DNA of 64,000 bases, from assembly GCF_036227225.1 (NCBI RefSeq), contig NZ_CP109444.1, positions 3,267,501 to 3,331,500 of the forward strand. Reading direction: 5' to 3'. The stretch comes from Streptomyces sp. NBC_01478 (GTDB lineage Bacteria; Actinomycetota; Actinomycetes; Streptomycetales; Streptomycetaceae). The stretch's first letter is position 1; the number at the start of each line of letters is the position of its first letter. The notes under the pieces were generated by a model. That model had not been told where the DNA came from and did not search any database. It saw only the letters and a program-made list of their open reading frames with translations. The position numbers and the translations under genes were made by a program. Positions 44,720-53,424 of the stretch are shown here, piece by piece.

Positions 44720-45999
44720 AACCCCACGAGGAACGACCGACCGCGGAAGACGCCAACACCCCGCAGTACCCGCTGGAACTCGCGGCCACGGACGGCGAGT
44801 TCACTCCGCAGGGGCCACCCGCACCCGACGACGATGCCCGCACGGGCGGTGCGGGTGGGAACACAAAGGCCGGTGGCGGAGCCGAGGCGAGGCGGATCGA
44901 GGGGCTGCTGCTCGGGCTCGCCGCAGGGGATGCCGCCGGTTGGCCCGCCGCAAGGCACCGCGCCGCCCGCATGCCCGAGTGGACCCGCCGCCTCACCCGC
45001 GAGCTGGACACCTTCGCCGAACAGAACGCGACCACGACCCTCCCTGTCCCCATCGCCCTGAACCAACCCCCCGAGCCCCTACGCCTCGGCCCCTCCGACG
45101 ACGCCGAGTGGGCAGCGTTCGCCGCAGAAGCCGTACTACGAGCCGGCGACGACACGGTCCTCGGCGACCTCAGCAGAGAACGCAGAACCCGCGCCGCGAT
45201 CGACCTCGGCTGGAACGCCGTAGCGAGTGAAGTAGCCGCCGCGGCGGACCGCGCCCCCGAGGTCGAATCCGCCGTACTCCCCCTCCGCGCCCGCATCTCA
45301 GTAAGGGCAGGCCTAGGAAACCTCGCAGCCGGCCTACGCCCACCCGCCACCGGCCACGACAACCCCCACTACTTCGACGACGCGGCCTGCATCAGGGCCT
45401 GCGTCCTCGCCGTAGCCCACCCCGGCGATCCCCAACGCGCCGCCGCCCTCGCCGAGTTCGACGCCCGCTACACCCAGGACGGCGACGGAGTCCACGGCGC
45501 CAGGGCCATGGCGGCGGCTCTCGCCCTCGCCCTGGTCGGCGCGGACGTGGACGAATGCGTGGCAGCCGCCCTGACCGAACTCCCCGAATCCACGGAGATC
45601 GGCCGTAACACCCGCCACGCACTGAAACTGGCCCAGGACAGCGACAACGCGTTCGCCCTGATCCCCCTCCTGGAACACCAGATCGTCGACCACGTCTACA
45701 GCTACGGCATCGCAGCCGCCGAAACGGTCCCGGTAGCCCTCGCCCTGGCGACAGCCTCCCGCGGCCGTATCGCCGAAGCGGTCCCCGCCGCGGCCTGCCT
45801 CTCCCGCGTCGCCGACTCGGCCCCCGCCCTCGCGGGCGCCCTCACCGGAGCGCTCGGCGGCGGAGGGGCCATCCCGGCAACCTGGCGGGAAGCCTGCCGC
45901 ACGCTCTCCGGCTGCGCCCTCCCTCGCCTCACCGGCACCGACCTCGTGGAACTCGCCGAACTCCTGGAAGCCACACAACCGGCTCCACCAGGAGGATGA
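44716..45999 (+). CDS. ADP-ribosylglycohydrolase family protein 2, degenerate metal site
   Basis: A 427-aa ARH homologue with a ~60-residue low-complexity N-terminal extension (Pro/Asp/Gly). It keeps the GDAAGWP turn (71-77), but the TDDT motif is SDDA (127-130) and the C-terminal DxDT is VADS in CLSRVADSAPALAG, so the first Asp and both Thr positions are lost. That would remove metal ligands, and the protein may be a catalytically weak or structural partner of a neighbour. ATG 44716 overlaps the stop of ARH1 (ATGA); its own stop overlaps the start region of ARH3. Confidence 0.85.
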   Translation: MKPHEERPTAEDANTPQYPLELAATDGEFTPQGPPAPDDDARTGGAGGNTKAGGGAEARRIEGLLLGLAAGDAAGWPAARHRAARMPEWTRRLTRELDTFAEQNATTTLPVPIALNQPPEPLRLGPSDDAEWAAFAAEAVLRAGDDTVLGDLSRERRTRAAIDLGWNAVASEVAAAADRAPEVESAVLPLRARISVRAGLGNLAAGLRPPATGHDNPHYFDDAACIRACVLAVAHPGDPQRAAALAEFDARYTQDGDGVHGARAMAAALALALVGADVDECVAAALTELPESTEIGRNTRHALKLAQDSDNAFALIPLLEHQIVDHVYSYGIAAAETVPVALALATASRGRIAEAVPAAACLSRVADSAPALAGALTGALGGGGAIPATWREACRTLSGCALPRLTGTDLVELAELLEATQPAPPGG

Positions 46000-46007
46000 T
46001 TCGGGGC

Positions 46008-47174
46008 ATGACGCCCAAAGAACCAGAAAGCAGCCTCGAGGAGAGGATCACCGGAACCCTCGTGGGCGCCGCGGTCGGCGACGCCCTCGGCGGCCCCGTC
46101 GAGGGCTACTCCCCCGACCAGATCCTCGAACGCCACAGCGGCCGCGTCCACGGCATCGTCGGCCCCTGGAACGGCGACGCCTGGCGCACCGCCCGCCCCA
46201 TCGCGCCGTACCACAAGGGCGACGGCCACGTCACCGACGACACCTTGATGACCCACGCGCTGGTACGGGTCTACGCGACCGTCCGCGACCACCTCGACGC
46301 GTACGCGATCGCCGACCACCTCGTCCCGGACCTGATGCAAAACCCGCGCTGGATCCCGGAGTTGGAGGCGGAAGCCATCCCCCTCCAGCGCGTCTTCCTG
46401 GCCGAGAAATGGCTGGCCACCCGCCTCCACTACGGCCACATCGACCCCCGCGAGGCAGGCGTGGGCAACATCGTCAACTGCGGTGCCGCGATGTACATGG
46501 CCCCGGTCGGCCTGGTCAACGCGGCGAATCCGGCGGGCGCTTACGCCGAGGCTCTCGACCTCGCGGGCGCCCACCAGTCGTCGTACGGCCGAGAGGCAGC
46601 CGGCGTCTTCGCCGCAGCGGTGTCGGCGGCCTGCGTACCGGGCGCCACCCCGGACTCGGTCGTGGCTGCCTGCCTCGCCCTGGCCAAGGACGGCACCCGC
46701 ACCGCCATCGAGAAGGTCTGCGAAGTGGCCGCCCGTCACTCGGACTTCGAGTCGGCGCTGGTTCCCTTGCGGGAGGCGATCGCGCCGTACGACACGGTGG
46801 GCCCCGACTACCGCGCCCCCTCCCTGGACGCCCGCCGCCCCTCCCGCACCAAGGCGATCGAGGAACTCCCCGTCGCGCTCGGCATGTTGGTGGTCTCCGG
46901 CGGCGACTACCGTCACGCGGTGCTGGGTTCGGTGAACTACGGCCGGGACTGCGACTCGATCGCGACGATGGCCGGCGCGGTGGCCGGCGCCCTGGGTTCG
47001 ACGGTCCCGCAGGACTGGTCGAAGGCGGTCGCCGAGGCCAGCCGCCTGGACCTGTGGGAACCGGCGACGACCCTCACCGCCGTCACCCGCGAAGTCTTCG
47101 CCCGTGACGTCCACCGACGCCGGGCCCACGAGGCCGCGTTCACCGAGATCGGAGGGCTGCGGTGCTCCGACTGA
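46008..47174 (+). CDS. ADP-ribosylglycohydrolase family protein 3
   Basis: A 388-aa ARH protein with all metal motifs: VGDALGGPVEG (23-33), HVTDDTLM (T76-T79) and NYGRDCDSIATMAGAVAGA in the C-terminal part. The core GHIDPREAGVGNIVNCGAAMYMAPVGLVNAANP is a family hallmark. An ATG at 45996 (12 bases earlier) is an alternative start overlapping the ARH2 stop but sits directly on the AGGAGG, so ATG 46008 is preferred. Its 3' end overlaps the start of ARH4 by 13 bp. Confidence 0.9.
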   Translation: MTPKEPESSLEERITGTLVGAAVGDALGGPVEGYSPDQILERHSGRVHGIVGPWNGDAWRTARPIAPYHKGDGHVTDDTLMTHALVRVYATVRDHLDAYAIADHLVPDLMQNPRWIPELEAEAIPLQRVFLAEKWLATRLHYGHIDPREAGVGNIVNCGAAMYMAPVGLVNAANPAGAYAEALDLAGAHQSSYGREAAGVFAAAVSAACVPGATPDSVVAACLALAKDGTRTAIEKVCEVAARHSDFESALVPLREAIAPYDTVGPDYRAPSLDARRPSRTKAIEELPVALGMLVVSGGDYRHAVLGSVNYGRDCDSIATMAGAVAGALGSTVPQDWSKAVAEASRLDLWEPATTLTAVTREVFARDVHRRRAHEAAFTEIGGLRCSD

Positions 47175-48523
47175 CCTGGGTCCAGCCGGAGGACCTGCTC
47201 GGCCACGAACTGCGCCAAGCGGCCCAGGACGGACGCGAACCGTCGGCGATCGCGGCCCGCTGGCACGCGGCGGGAGGCGCCGAGGCACCGGACCGGGCGG
47301 GCGCGTCCGCCCAACCCCCCACCCGCTACCTCAGGTTGCTCGCGGAAGACCTGCTGGACGAACTGGCCGACCTGCCCAGCCAGTTGACTGACCGGGAGCC
47401 GACGGACCTGGCGAGGATCAAGGCCCTGTGCCCCAACTGGCCCGACCCGCAAGCCAGTTCCGTACCCCGCCCGGCCACTCTCCAGGCCGCCTGGCTGGGC
47501 CGCGCCGTCGGCTGTCTCCTCGGCAAACCGGTCGAGAAGCTCCCCCTCGACGGCATCCGCCAACTCGCCCGCGCCACCGGCAACTGGCCCCTCACCACCT
47601 ACTTCACCGCCCGGGGCGTCCCCGCCGAGCTCCTCGCCGCCCACCCCTGGAACCGCAGCTCCGCCCCCACCTCCCTCGCCGAGAACATCGACGGCATGCC
47701 CGAGGACGACGACCTCAACTACCCCCTGTTGAACCTCCTGTTGCTACAGCGCCACGGCAAGGACTTCACCACCGCGGACGTGGCGAAGCTCTGGCTCGAC
47801 GAACTCCCCGCGGGCCGCACCTTCACCGCCGAACGCATCGCCTACCGCAATCTGCTGTCCGGCCTGGAGCCCCCGCGAACGGCCCGCCACCGCAACCCGT
47901 TCCGCGAGTGGATCGGCGCCCTGATCCGCGCCGACGTGCACGGCTGGACCCACCCCGGGGACCCGGGCGCGGCGGCCGAACAGGCCCACCGCGACGCCAC
48001 GTTGACCCACACCGCGAACGGCGTCTACGCGGCCATGTTCACGGCGGCCGTCATCGCCACCGCGGCCACCGGCACCGACGACATCCACACCTGCCTGCGC
48101 ACCGGCCTGACCGTCCTCCCGCCCGACTCCCGGCTCACCAAGGCGATCCGGCACGCCCTCCAACTCGCCCGGAAACACCGGGACTTCGACGACGTCGTGG
48201 ACGAACTCCACGCCACCCACTCCCCCACCCACCACTGGGTCCACGCGATCCCCAACACCGCCCTGATCACCGCCGCCCTCACCCACGCGGACGGCGACTT
48301 CACCGGCTCCATCTGCCGTGCGGTGTCCGGCGGTTGGGACACCGACTCCAACGGGGCCACGGTCGGCTCCATTTCAGCCCTGCTCGCGGGCAGCCCGGCC
48401 GCACTCCCCGACCGCTGGACGGCCCCCCTCAAGAACCGACTCGCCACCTCCGTAGGCGACTTCAACGGCATCGGCTTCGACACCCTCGCCCGGCTCACCC
48501 ACCAGGAGACCGCCCGCCCATGA
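47162..48523 (+). CDS. ADP-ribosylglycohydrolase family protein 4 (long form)
   Basis: A 453-aa protein of a longer ARH subgroup. The first ~100 residues are an extra helical domain without clear relatives; the ARH fold begins near 107 with LQAAWLGRAVGCLLGKPVEK, where GD is replaced by CL. The second motif is MPEDDDLNYPLL in place of TDDT and the third is GGWDTDSNGATVGSISALLAG, which keeps the DxDS ligands. The start GTG 47162 follows GGAGGG within the ARH3 3' end. The stop overlaps the ATG of the ribokinase (ATGA at 48520). Confidence 0.87.
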   Translation: MLRLTWVQPEDLLGHELRQAAQDGREPSAIAARWHAAGGAEAPDRAGASAQPPTRYLRLLAEDLLDELADLPSQLTDREPTDLARIKALCPNWPDPQASSVPRPATLQAAWLGRAVGCLLGKPVEKLPLDGIRQLARATGNWPLTTYFTARGVPAELLAAHPWNRSSAPTSLAENIDGMPEDDDLNYPLLNLLLLQRHGKDFTTADVAKLWLDELPAGRTFTAERIAYRNLLSGLEPPRTARHRNPFREWIGALIRADVHGWTHPGDPGAAAEQAHRDATLTHTANGVYAAMFTAAVIATAATGTDDIHTCLRTGLTVLPPDSRLTKAIRHALQLARKHRDFDDVVDELHATHSPTHHWVHAIPNTALITAALTHADGDFTGSICRAVSGGWDTDSNGATVGSISALLAGSPAALPDRWTAPLKNRLATSVGDFNGIGFDTLARLTHQETARP

Positions 48524-49413
48524 CCCTCATCGCCGTGCTCGGCAGCACGAACATGGACCTCGTCGCCTACGTCGCGAAGGCCCCGCAGCGCGGAGAGACC
48601 GTGACGGGACGGGAGTTCCGTACGATCCCCGGCGGCAAGGGCGCCAACCAGGCGATCGCCGCGGCCCACGCGGGCGCCGACGTCACCATCATCAGCGCGG
48701 TCGGCAACGACACCTACGGCGCCCAACTCCGGTCCACCTTCGAGCACTCCGGCGTCGACACCGACCATCTGCGCACCGTCGAGGGCCCGTCCGGCACCGC
48801 GCACATCGTCGTGGACGACGAGGGCGGCAACGCGATCGTGGTGATCCCCGCCGCCAACGGCACCGTCGACCACCTCGCCCCCGGCGACGAGGCCACGATC
48901 GCCACGGCCGACGCCCTGCTCCTCCAACTGGAAATCCCGCTGACCGGAGTGATCGCCGGCGCGGAGGCGGCCCGCCGCCACGGCGTCCGTACGATCCTCA
49001 CCCCCGCCCCCGCGCAACCCCTCCCTCCCGAACTCCTGGCCGCCGTGGACCTGTTGATCCCCAACGAGCACGAGGCCACCGCCCTCACCGGCCGCACCGA
49101 CCCGCACGAGGCGGCAGCCGTCCTGCTCGACCAGGTGCCCGAGGTGATCGTCACCCTGGGTGCGGCGGGCAGCCTGTACGCGGCCCGGGGCGCCGAGCCG
49201 TTGACCGTCCCCGCACCTCAAGTGACCGCCGTGGACTCGACCGGCGCGGGTGACACCTTCGTCGGCGCGCTGGCGGTGGCGCTCGCCGAGGGCCGACCGA
49301 TGCGGGACGCGCTGGCCTGGGCGGCAGCGGCTGCGGCCCTGTCCGTGCAGCGGCCGGGAGCGACGGCGTCGATGCCGTTCCGCGCGGAGATCGACAAGCA
49401 GTACGCCGCATGA
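48520..49413 (+). CDS. rbsK: Ribokinase (PfkB family)
   Basis: A 297-aa sugar kinase: LGSTNMDLVAYV at the N-terminus, sugar-binding GGKGANQAIAAAHAGA (39-54) and the anion-hole motif DSTGAGDTFVGALAVAL near 243. The closest fit is ribokinase, phosphorylating D-ribose to ribose 5-phosphate with ATP. Following four ribosyl hydrolase homologues, it is well placed to recycle the released ribose. ATG 48520 overlaps the stop of ARH4 and the TGA overlaps the ATG of the next gene (49410-49413). Confidence 0.9.
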   Translation: MTLIAVLGSTNMDLVAYVAKAPQRGETVTGREFRTIPGGKGANQAIAAAHAGADVTIISAVGNDTYGAQLRSTFEHSGVDTDHLRTVEGPSGTAHIVVDDEGGNAIVVIPAANGTVDHLAPGDEATIATADALLLQLEIPLTGVIAGAEAARRHGVRTILTPAPAQPLPPELLAAVDLLIPNEHEATALTGRTDPHEAAAVLLDQVPEVIVTLGAAGSLYAARGAEPLTVPAPQVTAVDSTGAGDTFVGALAVALAEGRPMRDALAWAAAAAALSVQRPGATASMPFRAEIDKQYAA

Positions 49414-50609
49414 CCGAGCCGACCACAACTCCCCTGGCGGGCCTGCGCGTTCTCGACCTCGCGACGCTCTTCGCCGGTCCCCTCGCCGCCACCATGCTCG
49501 GCGACTTCGGCGCCGAGGTCATCAAGGTCGAACACCCGGCCAAGCCCGACCCGTCCCGGGGCCACGGCCCCGCCAAGGACGGCATCGGCCTGTGGTGGAA
49601 GCTCCTCGGCCGCAACAAGCGCACCATCACCCTCGACCTGTCGAAGCCGGGCGGGCGCACCACCCTCCTCCGTCTGGCCGCCACCGCCGACGTGATCATC
49701 GAGAACTTCCGCCCCGGCACCCTGGAGAAATGGGACCTCGGCTGGGCCGAACTCTCCGCTGCCAACCCGAAGTTGGTGCTCGCCCGGGTCACCGCCTTCG
49801 GCCAGTTCGGGCCCTACGCGCACCGCCCCGGCTTCGGCACCCTCGCCGAGGCGATGAGCGGTTTCGCCGCGATCACCGGCGAACCGGACGCACCCCCGAC
49901 GCTCCCGCCGTTCGGCCTCGCCGACTCGATCGCGGGCCTGGCGACGGCGTACGCGGTGATGACGGCCCTCGCCGCCCGCGACCGCACGGGCGAGGGCCAG
50001 GTCGTCGACATGGCAATCATCGAACCGATCCTCACCGCGCTGGGCCCCCAGCCCCTCTGGTACGACCAGCTCGGCCATGTCCAGCCACGCACCGGCAACC
50101 GCTCGCAGAACAACGCCCCGCGCAACACCTACCGTACGGCGGACGGCAGTTGGGTCGCCGTCTCGACCTCGGCCCAGTCGATCGCCGAGCGCGTGATGCG
50201 CCTGGTCGGCCGCCCGGAACTGATCGACGAGCCGTGGTTCGCGACGGGCGCGGACCGGGCCCGGCACTCCGACATCCTGGACGCGGCGGTGGGCGACTGG
50301 ATCGCCCAGCGCACCCGCACTGAAGTCCTCGCCGCCTTCGAGAAGGCGGAGGCGGCGGTCGCCCCCATCCAGGACGTACGGGACGTGATGGCGGACCCGC
50401 AGTACCAGGCCCTCGACACGATCACCACGGTCGACGACCCCGAACTCGGGCCGCTGCGCATGCAGAACGTCCTCTTCCGGCTCTCCGCCACCCCGGGCGC
50501 CATCCGCTGGTCCGGCCGCCCCCACGGCGCCGACACGGACACGGTCCTGACCGAACTGGGCCTGACCGACACCGAGTTGACCACTCTCCGCCAGGAGGGC
50601 GCCCTGTGA
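49410..50609 (+). CDS. CoA-transferase family III (CaiB/Frc-like)
   Basis: A 399-aa family III CoA-transferase: GLRVLDLATLFAGPLAATMLGDFGAEVIKVEHP at the start, LGRNKRTITLDLSKPGG, and the catalytic Asp in PFGLADSIAGLATAYA (near 172). Such enzymes activate carboxylic acids (oxalate, carnitine, itaconate, citramalate) using another acyl-CoA. It is coupled to a CitE-like lyase downstream (GTGA at 50606), an arrangement seen in citramalate/itaconate and similar pathways. The acid it activates is unknown; an aglycone-derived acid released by the ARH enzymes is one possibility. Confidence 0.88.
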   Translation: MTEPTTTPLAGLRVLDLATLFAGPLAATMLGDFGAEVIKVEHPAKPDPSRGHGPAKDGIGLWWKLLGRNKRTITLDLSKPGGRTTLLRLAATADVIIENFRPGTLEKWDLGWAELSAANPKLVLARVTAFGQFGPYAHRPGFGTLAEAMSGFAAITGEPDAPPTLPPFGLADSIAGLATAYAVMTALAARDRTGEGQVVDMAIIEPILTALGPQPLWYDQLGHVQPRTGNRSQNNAPRNTYRTADGSWVAVSTSAQSIAERVMRLVGRPELIDEPWFATGADRARHSDILDAAVGDWIAQRTRTEVLAAFEKAEAAVAPIQDVRDVMADPQYQALDTITTVDDPELGPLRMQNVLFRLSATPGAIRWSGRPHGADTDTVLTELGLTDTELTTLRQEGAL

Positions 50610-51418
50610 CCCCGTACCCCCTGACCTGGCTCTACGTCCCCGGTGACCGCCCCCCGATCGTCGCCAAGGCCCTCGCCGCCGGGGCGGACGTGGTCGTCGT
50701 CGACCTGGAGGACGCGGTCGCCCCGGACCGCAAGGACTACGCCCGCGCGGCCACGGCGGAGCTGCTGTCGGAGCCCCGGCCCCACGTCCATGTCCGGGTG
50801 AATGCCCTGGACAGCCCTTGGGCGACCGACGACCTGCGCGCACTCACACCCCTCCCGGGTGTGTCCGGCCTACGGCTCCCGAAGGTGGCGTCCGCCGAGG
50901 AGGTCGTAGCCGTAGCGGACCGTACGGGCGGCCTCCCCCTGTACGCCCTTCTGGAGACGGCCCTCGGCATCGAGCGGGCCTTCTCGATCGCCTCCGCGCA
51001 CCCCTCACTGCACGGCATCGCGCTCGGCGAGGCGGATCTACGGGCCGACCTGGGCGTGCGCGAGGACGCGGGCCTCGACTGGTCCCGGTCGCGGGTGATC
51101 GTCGCCGCCCGGGCCGCGGATCTGGCTCCGCCGCCGCAGTCCGTCCACCCGGACATCCGCGATCTGGAGGGCCTGGCGGCCTCCTGTGCGCACGGCCGCG
51201 CTCTCGGTTTCCTCGGGCGCGCGGCGATCCATCCCCGTCAACTCCCGGTCATCGAGAGCGCCTTCCTCCCGACCGACCGCGAACTCGAACAGGCCGAGAC
51301 GATCGTCAAGGCGGCCGTGCGGGAGGAGGGCGCCCAGGCGCTGCCGGACGGACAGTTCATCGACGCGGCCGTGGTGGCGGCGGCCCAGCGCACGCTCATG
51401 TTGGCGCGCCGGACCTGA
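50606..51418 (+). CDS. CitE/HpcH-type acyl-CoA lyase
   Basis: A 270-aa TIM-barrel of the HpcH/HpaI (CitE) family, which includes citramalyl-CoA, malyl-CoA and citryl lyases. VPGDRPPIVAKALAAGADVVVVDLEDAVAP carries the metal/substrate Asp-Glu, R-V-N in HVRVNALDSPW, PKVASAEEV and the catalytic ALGEADLRADLG follow. GTG 50606 overlaps the CoA-transferase stop. It is the last gene of the ARH operon; the strong terminator at 51427-51460 is just downstream. Confidence 0.88.
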   Translation: MTPYPLTWLYVPGDRPPIVAKALAAGADVVVVDLEDAVAPDRKDYARAATAELLSEPRPHVHVRVNALDSPWATDDLRALTPLPGVSGLRLPKVASAEEVVAVADRTGGLPLYALLETALGIERAFSIASAHPSLHGIALGEADLRADLGVREDAGLDWSRSRVIVAARAADLAPPPQSVHPDIRDLEGLAASCAHGRALGFLGRAAIHPRQLPVIESAFLPTDRELEQAETIVKAAVREEGAQALPDGQFIDAAVVAAAQRTLMLARRT

Positions 51419-51426
51419 CAGACGAG

Positions 51427-51460
51427 GAGGGCGCCCCGTCGTCGAACACGGGGCGCCCTC
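51427..51460. terminator. Bidirectional terminator between the ARH operon and lgt
   Basis: GAGGGCGCCCCGT (51427-51439) pairs with ACGGGGCGCCCTC (51448-51460) over 13 bp with an 8-nt loop. It separates two convergent transcription units. Confidence 0.85.
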
Positions 51461-51479
51461 GTCGTCGTAGAACCGGCTG

Positions 51480-52457
51480 TCAGCTCTTCTTGGCCGACTC
51501 GGGTTCGTCTTCCTTGACGTCCTCGGCTTCCGTGACGTCTTCCTTGGCTGCTGCCTCAGGGGCGTCGGTCTCCGGGGCGTCGGTCTCCGGCTCTTCCGTC
51601 GACACCGGCTCGCCGTCCTCGTCGGTTCCCCCGTCGGAGACATCCGGCTCGACGACCTCTTCGCGGCCCGGGCGCTTCTTCGCCGAGATCACGAAGTACG
51701 TCACCGCGAGCAGGAAGACGATCATCGCGGTCCAGTCGTTCAACCGCAGGCCGAGGATGTGGTGGGCGTCGTCGACGCGCATGTACTCGATCCAGCCGCG
51801 GCCCACGCAGTAGGCGGCGACGTACAGCGCGAACGCCCGGCCGTGGCCCAGCTTGAAGCGGCGGTCGGCCCAGATGACGAGGAAGCCGACGCCGACGCAC
51901 CACAGGGACTCGTACAGGAACGTCGGGTGGTAGTAGCCGGGGACGCGGCCGTCCGTCGAGGACGTGATGTGCAGCGCCCAGGGGAGGTGGGTCTCGCGGC
52001 CGTACAGCTCCTGGTTGAACCAGTTGCCCCAGCGGCCGATGGCCTGGGCGAAGGCGATGCCGGGGGCGAGTGCGTCGGCCCAGGCCGGCAGTGGGATGCC
52101 ACGGCGGCGGCAGCCGATCCACGCGCCCACCGCGCCGAGCGCGATCGCGCCCCAGATGCCGAGGCCGCCCTGCCACACCTTGAAGGCGTCCACCCAGTCG
52201 CGGCCCTCGCTGAAGTACAGCTCGTAGTCCGTGATCACGTGGTACAGGCGACCGCCGACGAGGCCGAACGGCACGGCCCAGACGGCGATGTCGGCCACCG
52301 TCCCGACCTTGCCGCCCCGGGCGACCCAGCGTTTGTTGCCGAGCCAGACGGCGACGAAGACGCCGATGATGATGCAGAACGCGTAGCCGCGCAGCGGAAT
52401 GGGGCCGAGGTGGACGACCCCCTGCGACGGGCTGGGAATGTAGGCAATGGTTTCCAT
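51480..52457 (-). CDS. lgt: Prolipoprotein diacylglyceryl transferase
   Basis: A 325-aa integral membrane enzyme that attaches diacylglycerol to the lipobox cysteine of prolipoproteins. Seven hydrophobic segments span residues ~20-265; the Lgt signature GRWGNWFNQELYGRETHLPW lies near 140-160 and WQGGLGIWG near 95. The C-terminal ~60 residues are an acidic, repetitive tail (ETDAPETDAPEAAAKED) typical of Streptomyces copies. ATG 52457 (METIAYIPSPSQGVVHLGP) is the natural start. It follows the dsbA-like gene on the same strand but a hairpin lies between them. Confidence 0.95.
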   Translation of the reverse strand: METIAYIPSPSQGVVHLGPIPLRGYAFCIIIGVFVAVWLGNKRWVARGGKVGTVADIAVWAVPFGLVGGRLYHVITDYELYFSEGRDWVDAFKVWQGGLGIWGAIALGAVGAWIGCRRRGIPLPAWADALAPGIAFAQAIGRWGNWFNQELYGRETHLPWALHITSSTDGRVPGYYHPTFLYESLWCVGVGFLVIWADRRFKLGHGRAFALYVAAYCVGRGWIEYMRVDDAHHILGLRLNDWTAMIVFLLAVTYFVISAKKRPGREEVVEPDVSDGGTDEDGEPVSTEEPETDAPETDAPEAAAKEDVTEAEDVKEDEPESAKKS

Positions 52458-52522
52458 GGCAGGGTCGACGCTACCGTGCCGGACCGCGACCTCGGCAAGC
52501 GGCCCGGCTACGGCTCCATAAC

Positions 52523-52544
52523 GGGCCGGTGTGAAAACCGGCCC
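52523..52544. terminator. Hairpin between the DsbA-like gene and lgt
   Basis: GGGCCGGT (52523-52530) pairs with ACCGGCCC (52537-52544), loop GTGAAA. It is 7 bp beyond the stop of the minus-strand DsbA-like gene, so it can weaken readthrough into lgt. Confidence 0.6.
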
Positions 52545-52550
52545 GCCCGC

Positions 52551-53330
52551 TTACCCCTTGTCGGCCGCCTGGACGAGCTGCTTCAGCTTCGCCGGGGTCA
52601 TCGTCTGGTCCGCGTAGATGTTCTTGCCGTCGAAGAGGACGGTCGGGGTGCCGGTGAATCCGCCGGCCTGGAACGCGGCGGCGGACTTCGTGACCCAACT
52701 GTCGTGCGTACCGCTGTTGACGCACTTCTGGAAGGCGGGCGTGTCGAGGCCGCTGACCTTGCCCGCCAGCTCGATCAGCTTGGCGTTGTCGGCGAACGCG
52801 TCGTCCGTCTCCTTGGGCTGGTTCTCGTACAGCACGTCGTGGAAGTCGCGGAACTTTCCGGCGTCCTGGGCGCAGGCCGCCGCGTTGGCCGCGCGCTTGG
52901 AGCCGCTGCCGCCGAGGTTGCCGTCGATGATCGTGACCAGGTGGTACTGCACCTTGAGCTGCCCGGAGTCGGTCAGCTCGTGGAGGGTCGAGCGGTACGC
53001 CGTCTCGAAGGCCTGGCAGGCCGGGCAGCGGAAGTCCTCCCACACCGTGAGCGTCGGCTTGGCGCTGTCCTTGCCGACCTGGATCGCCAGGCTGTCCTTG
53101 CCGGTCGCCCCGGAGGGCGCCACGACCGGGCCCGCTTTGCTGCTGCCGCCGTCGTCCTTGCCGGAGTTCGCGGCGAGGACGCCGACCACCGTCGCCAGAC
53201 CCAGCACGCAGACGACGCTCGCGGCCACGATCAGCGTGCGCCGCCGCCTCTCCGCGGACTTCTGCTTCTCACGCTCTGCCGCCAGCCGCTCGCGGGCGGT
53301 GCGCTTTCCGTCACGGTTCTTCTCGCTCAC
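52551..53330 (-). CDS. Membrane-anchored DsbA-like thioredoxin domain protein
   Basis: A 259-aa protein: a basic N-terminus rich in Lys/Arg (KRTARERLAAEREKQKSAERRRR), one transmembrane segment (~31-55), and an extracytoplasmic thioredoxin-4/DsbA domain with the CPAC redox motif in WEDFRCPACQAFETAYR and a cis-Pro in FTGTPTVLFDG. Two further cysteines (AAACAQDAG, FQKCVNSG) may form a second pair. Probably an extracellular thiol oxidoreductase. GTG 53330 (VSEKNRDGK) is preferred; a longer frame upstream overlaps the terminator 53344-53372. Confidence 0.9.
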   Translation of the reverse strand: MSEKNRDGKRTARERLAAEREKQKSAERRRRTLIVAASVVCVLGLATVVGVLAANSGKDDGGSSKAGPVVAPSGATGKDSLAIQVGKDSAKPTLTVWEDFRCPACQAFETAYRSTLHELTDSGQLKVQYHLVTIIDGNLGGSGSKRAANAAACAQDAGKFRDFHDVLYENQPKETDDAFADNAKLIELAGKVSGLDTPAFQKCVNSGTHDSWVTKSAAAFQAGGFTGTPTVLFDGKNIYADQTMTPAKLKQLVQAADKG

Positions 53331-53343
53331 ACCCGCAGAACGA

Positions 53344-53372
53344 ACCGGGGAGGCGCAGCGCGCCTCCCCGGT
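53344..53372. terminator. Terminator between trpA and the DsbA-like gene
   Basis: ACCGGGGAGGCGC (53344-53356) and GCGCCTCCCCGGT (53360-53372) pair over 13 bp with an AGC loop. It follows trpA on the minus strand, so it ends the trp transcript. Confidence 0.8.
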
Positions 53373-53424
53373 CCCAGGTCCACCCATACGAGGGACCCGT
53401 TGTGCTGTTATGCCGGTTGCTCCG

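Noticed and set aside
47428..49413. A 661-codon ARH4-ribokinase fusion
   Set aside because: The first half is a Pro/Arg-rich shadow of ARH4; ribokinase starts at ATG 48520 with an ATGA overlap.
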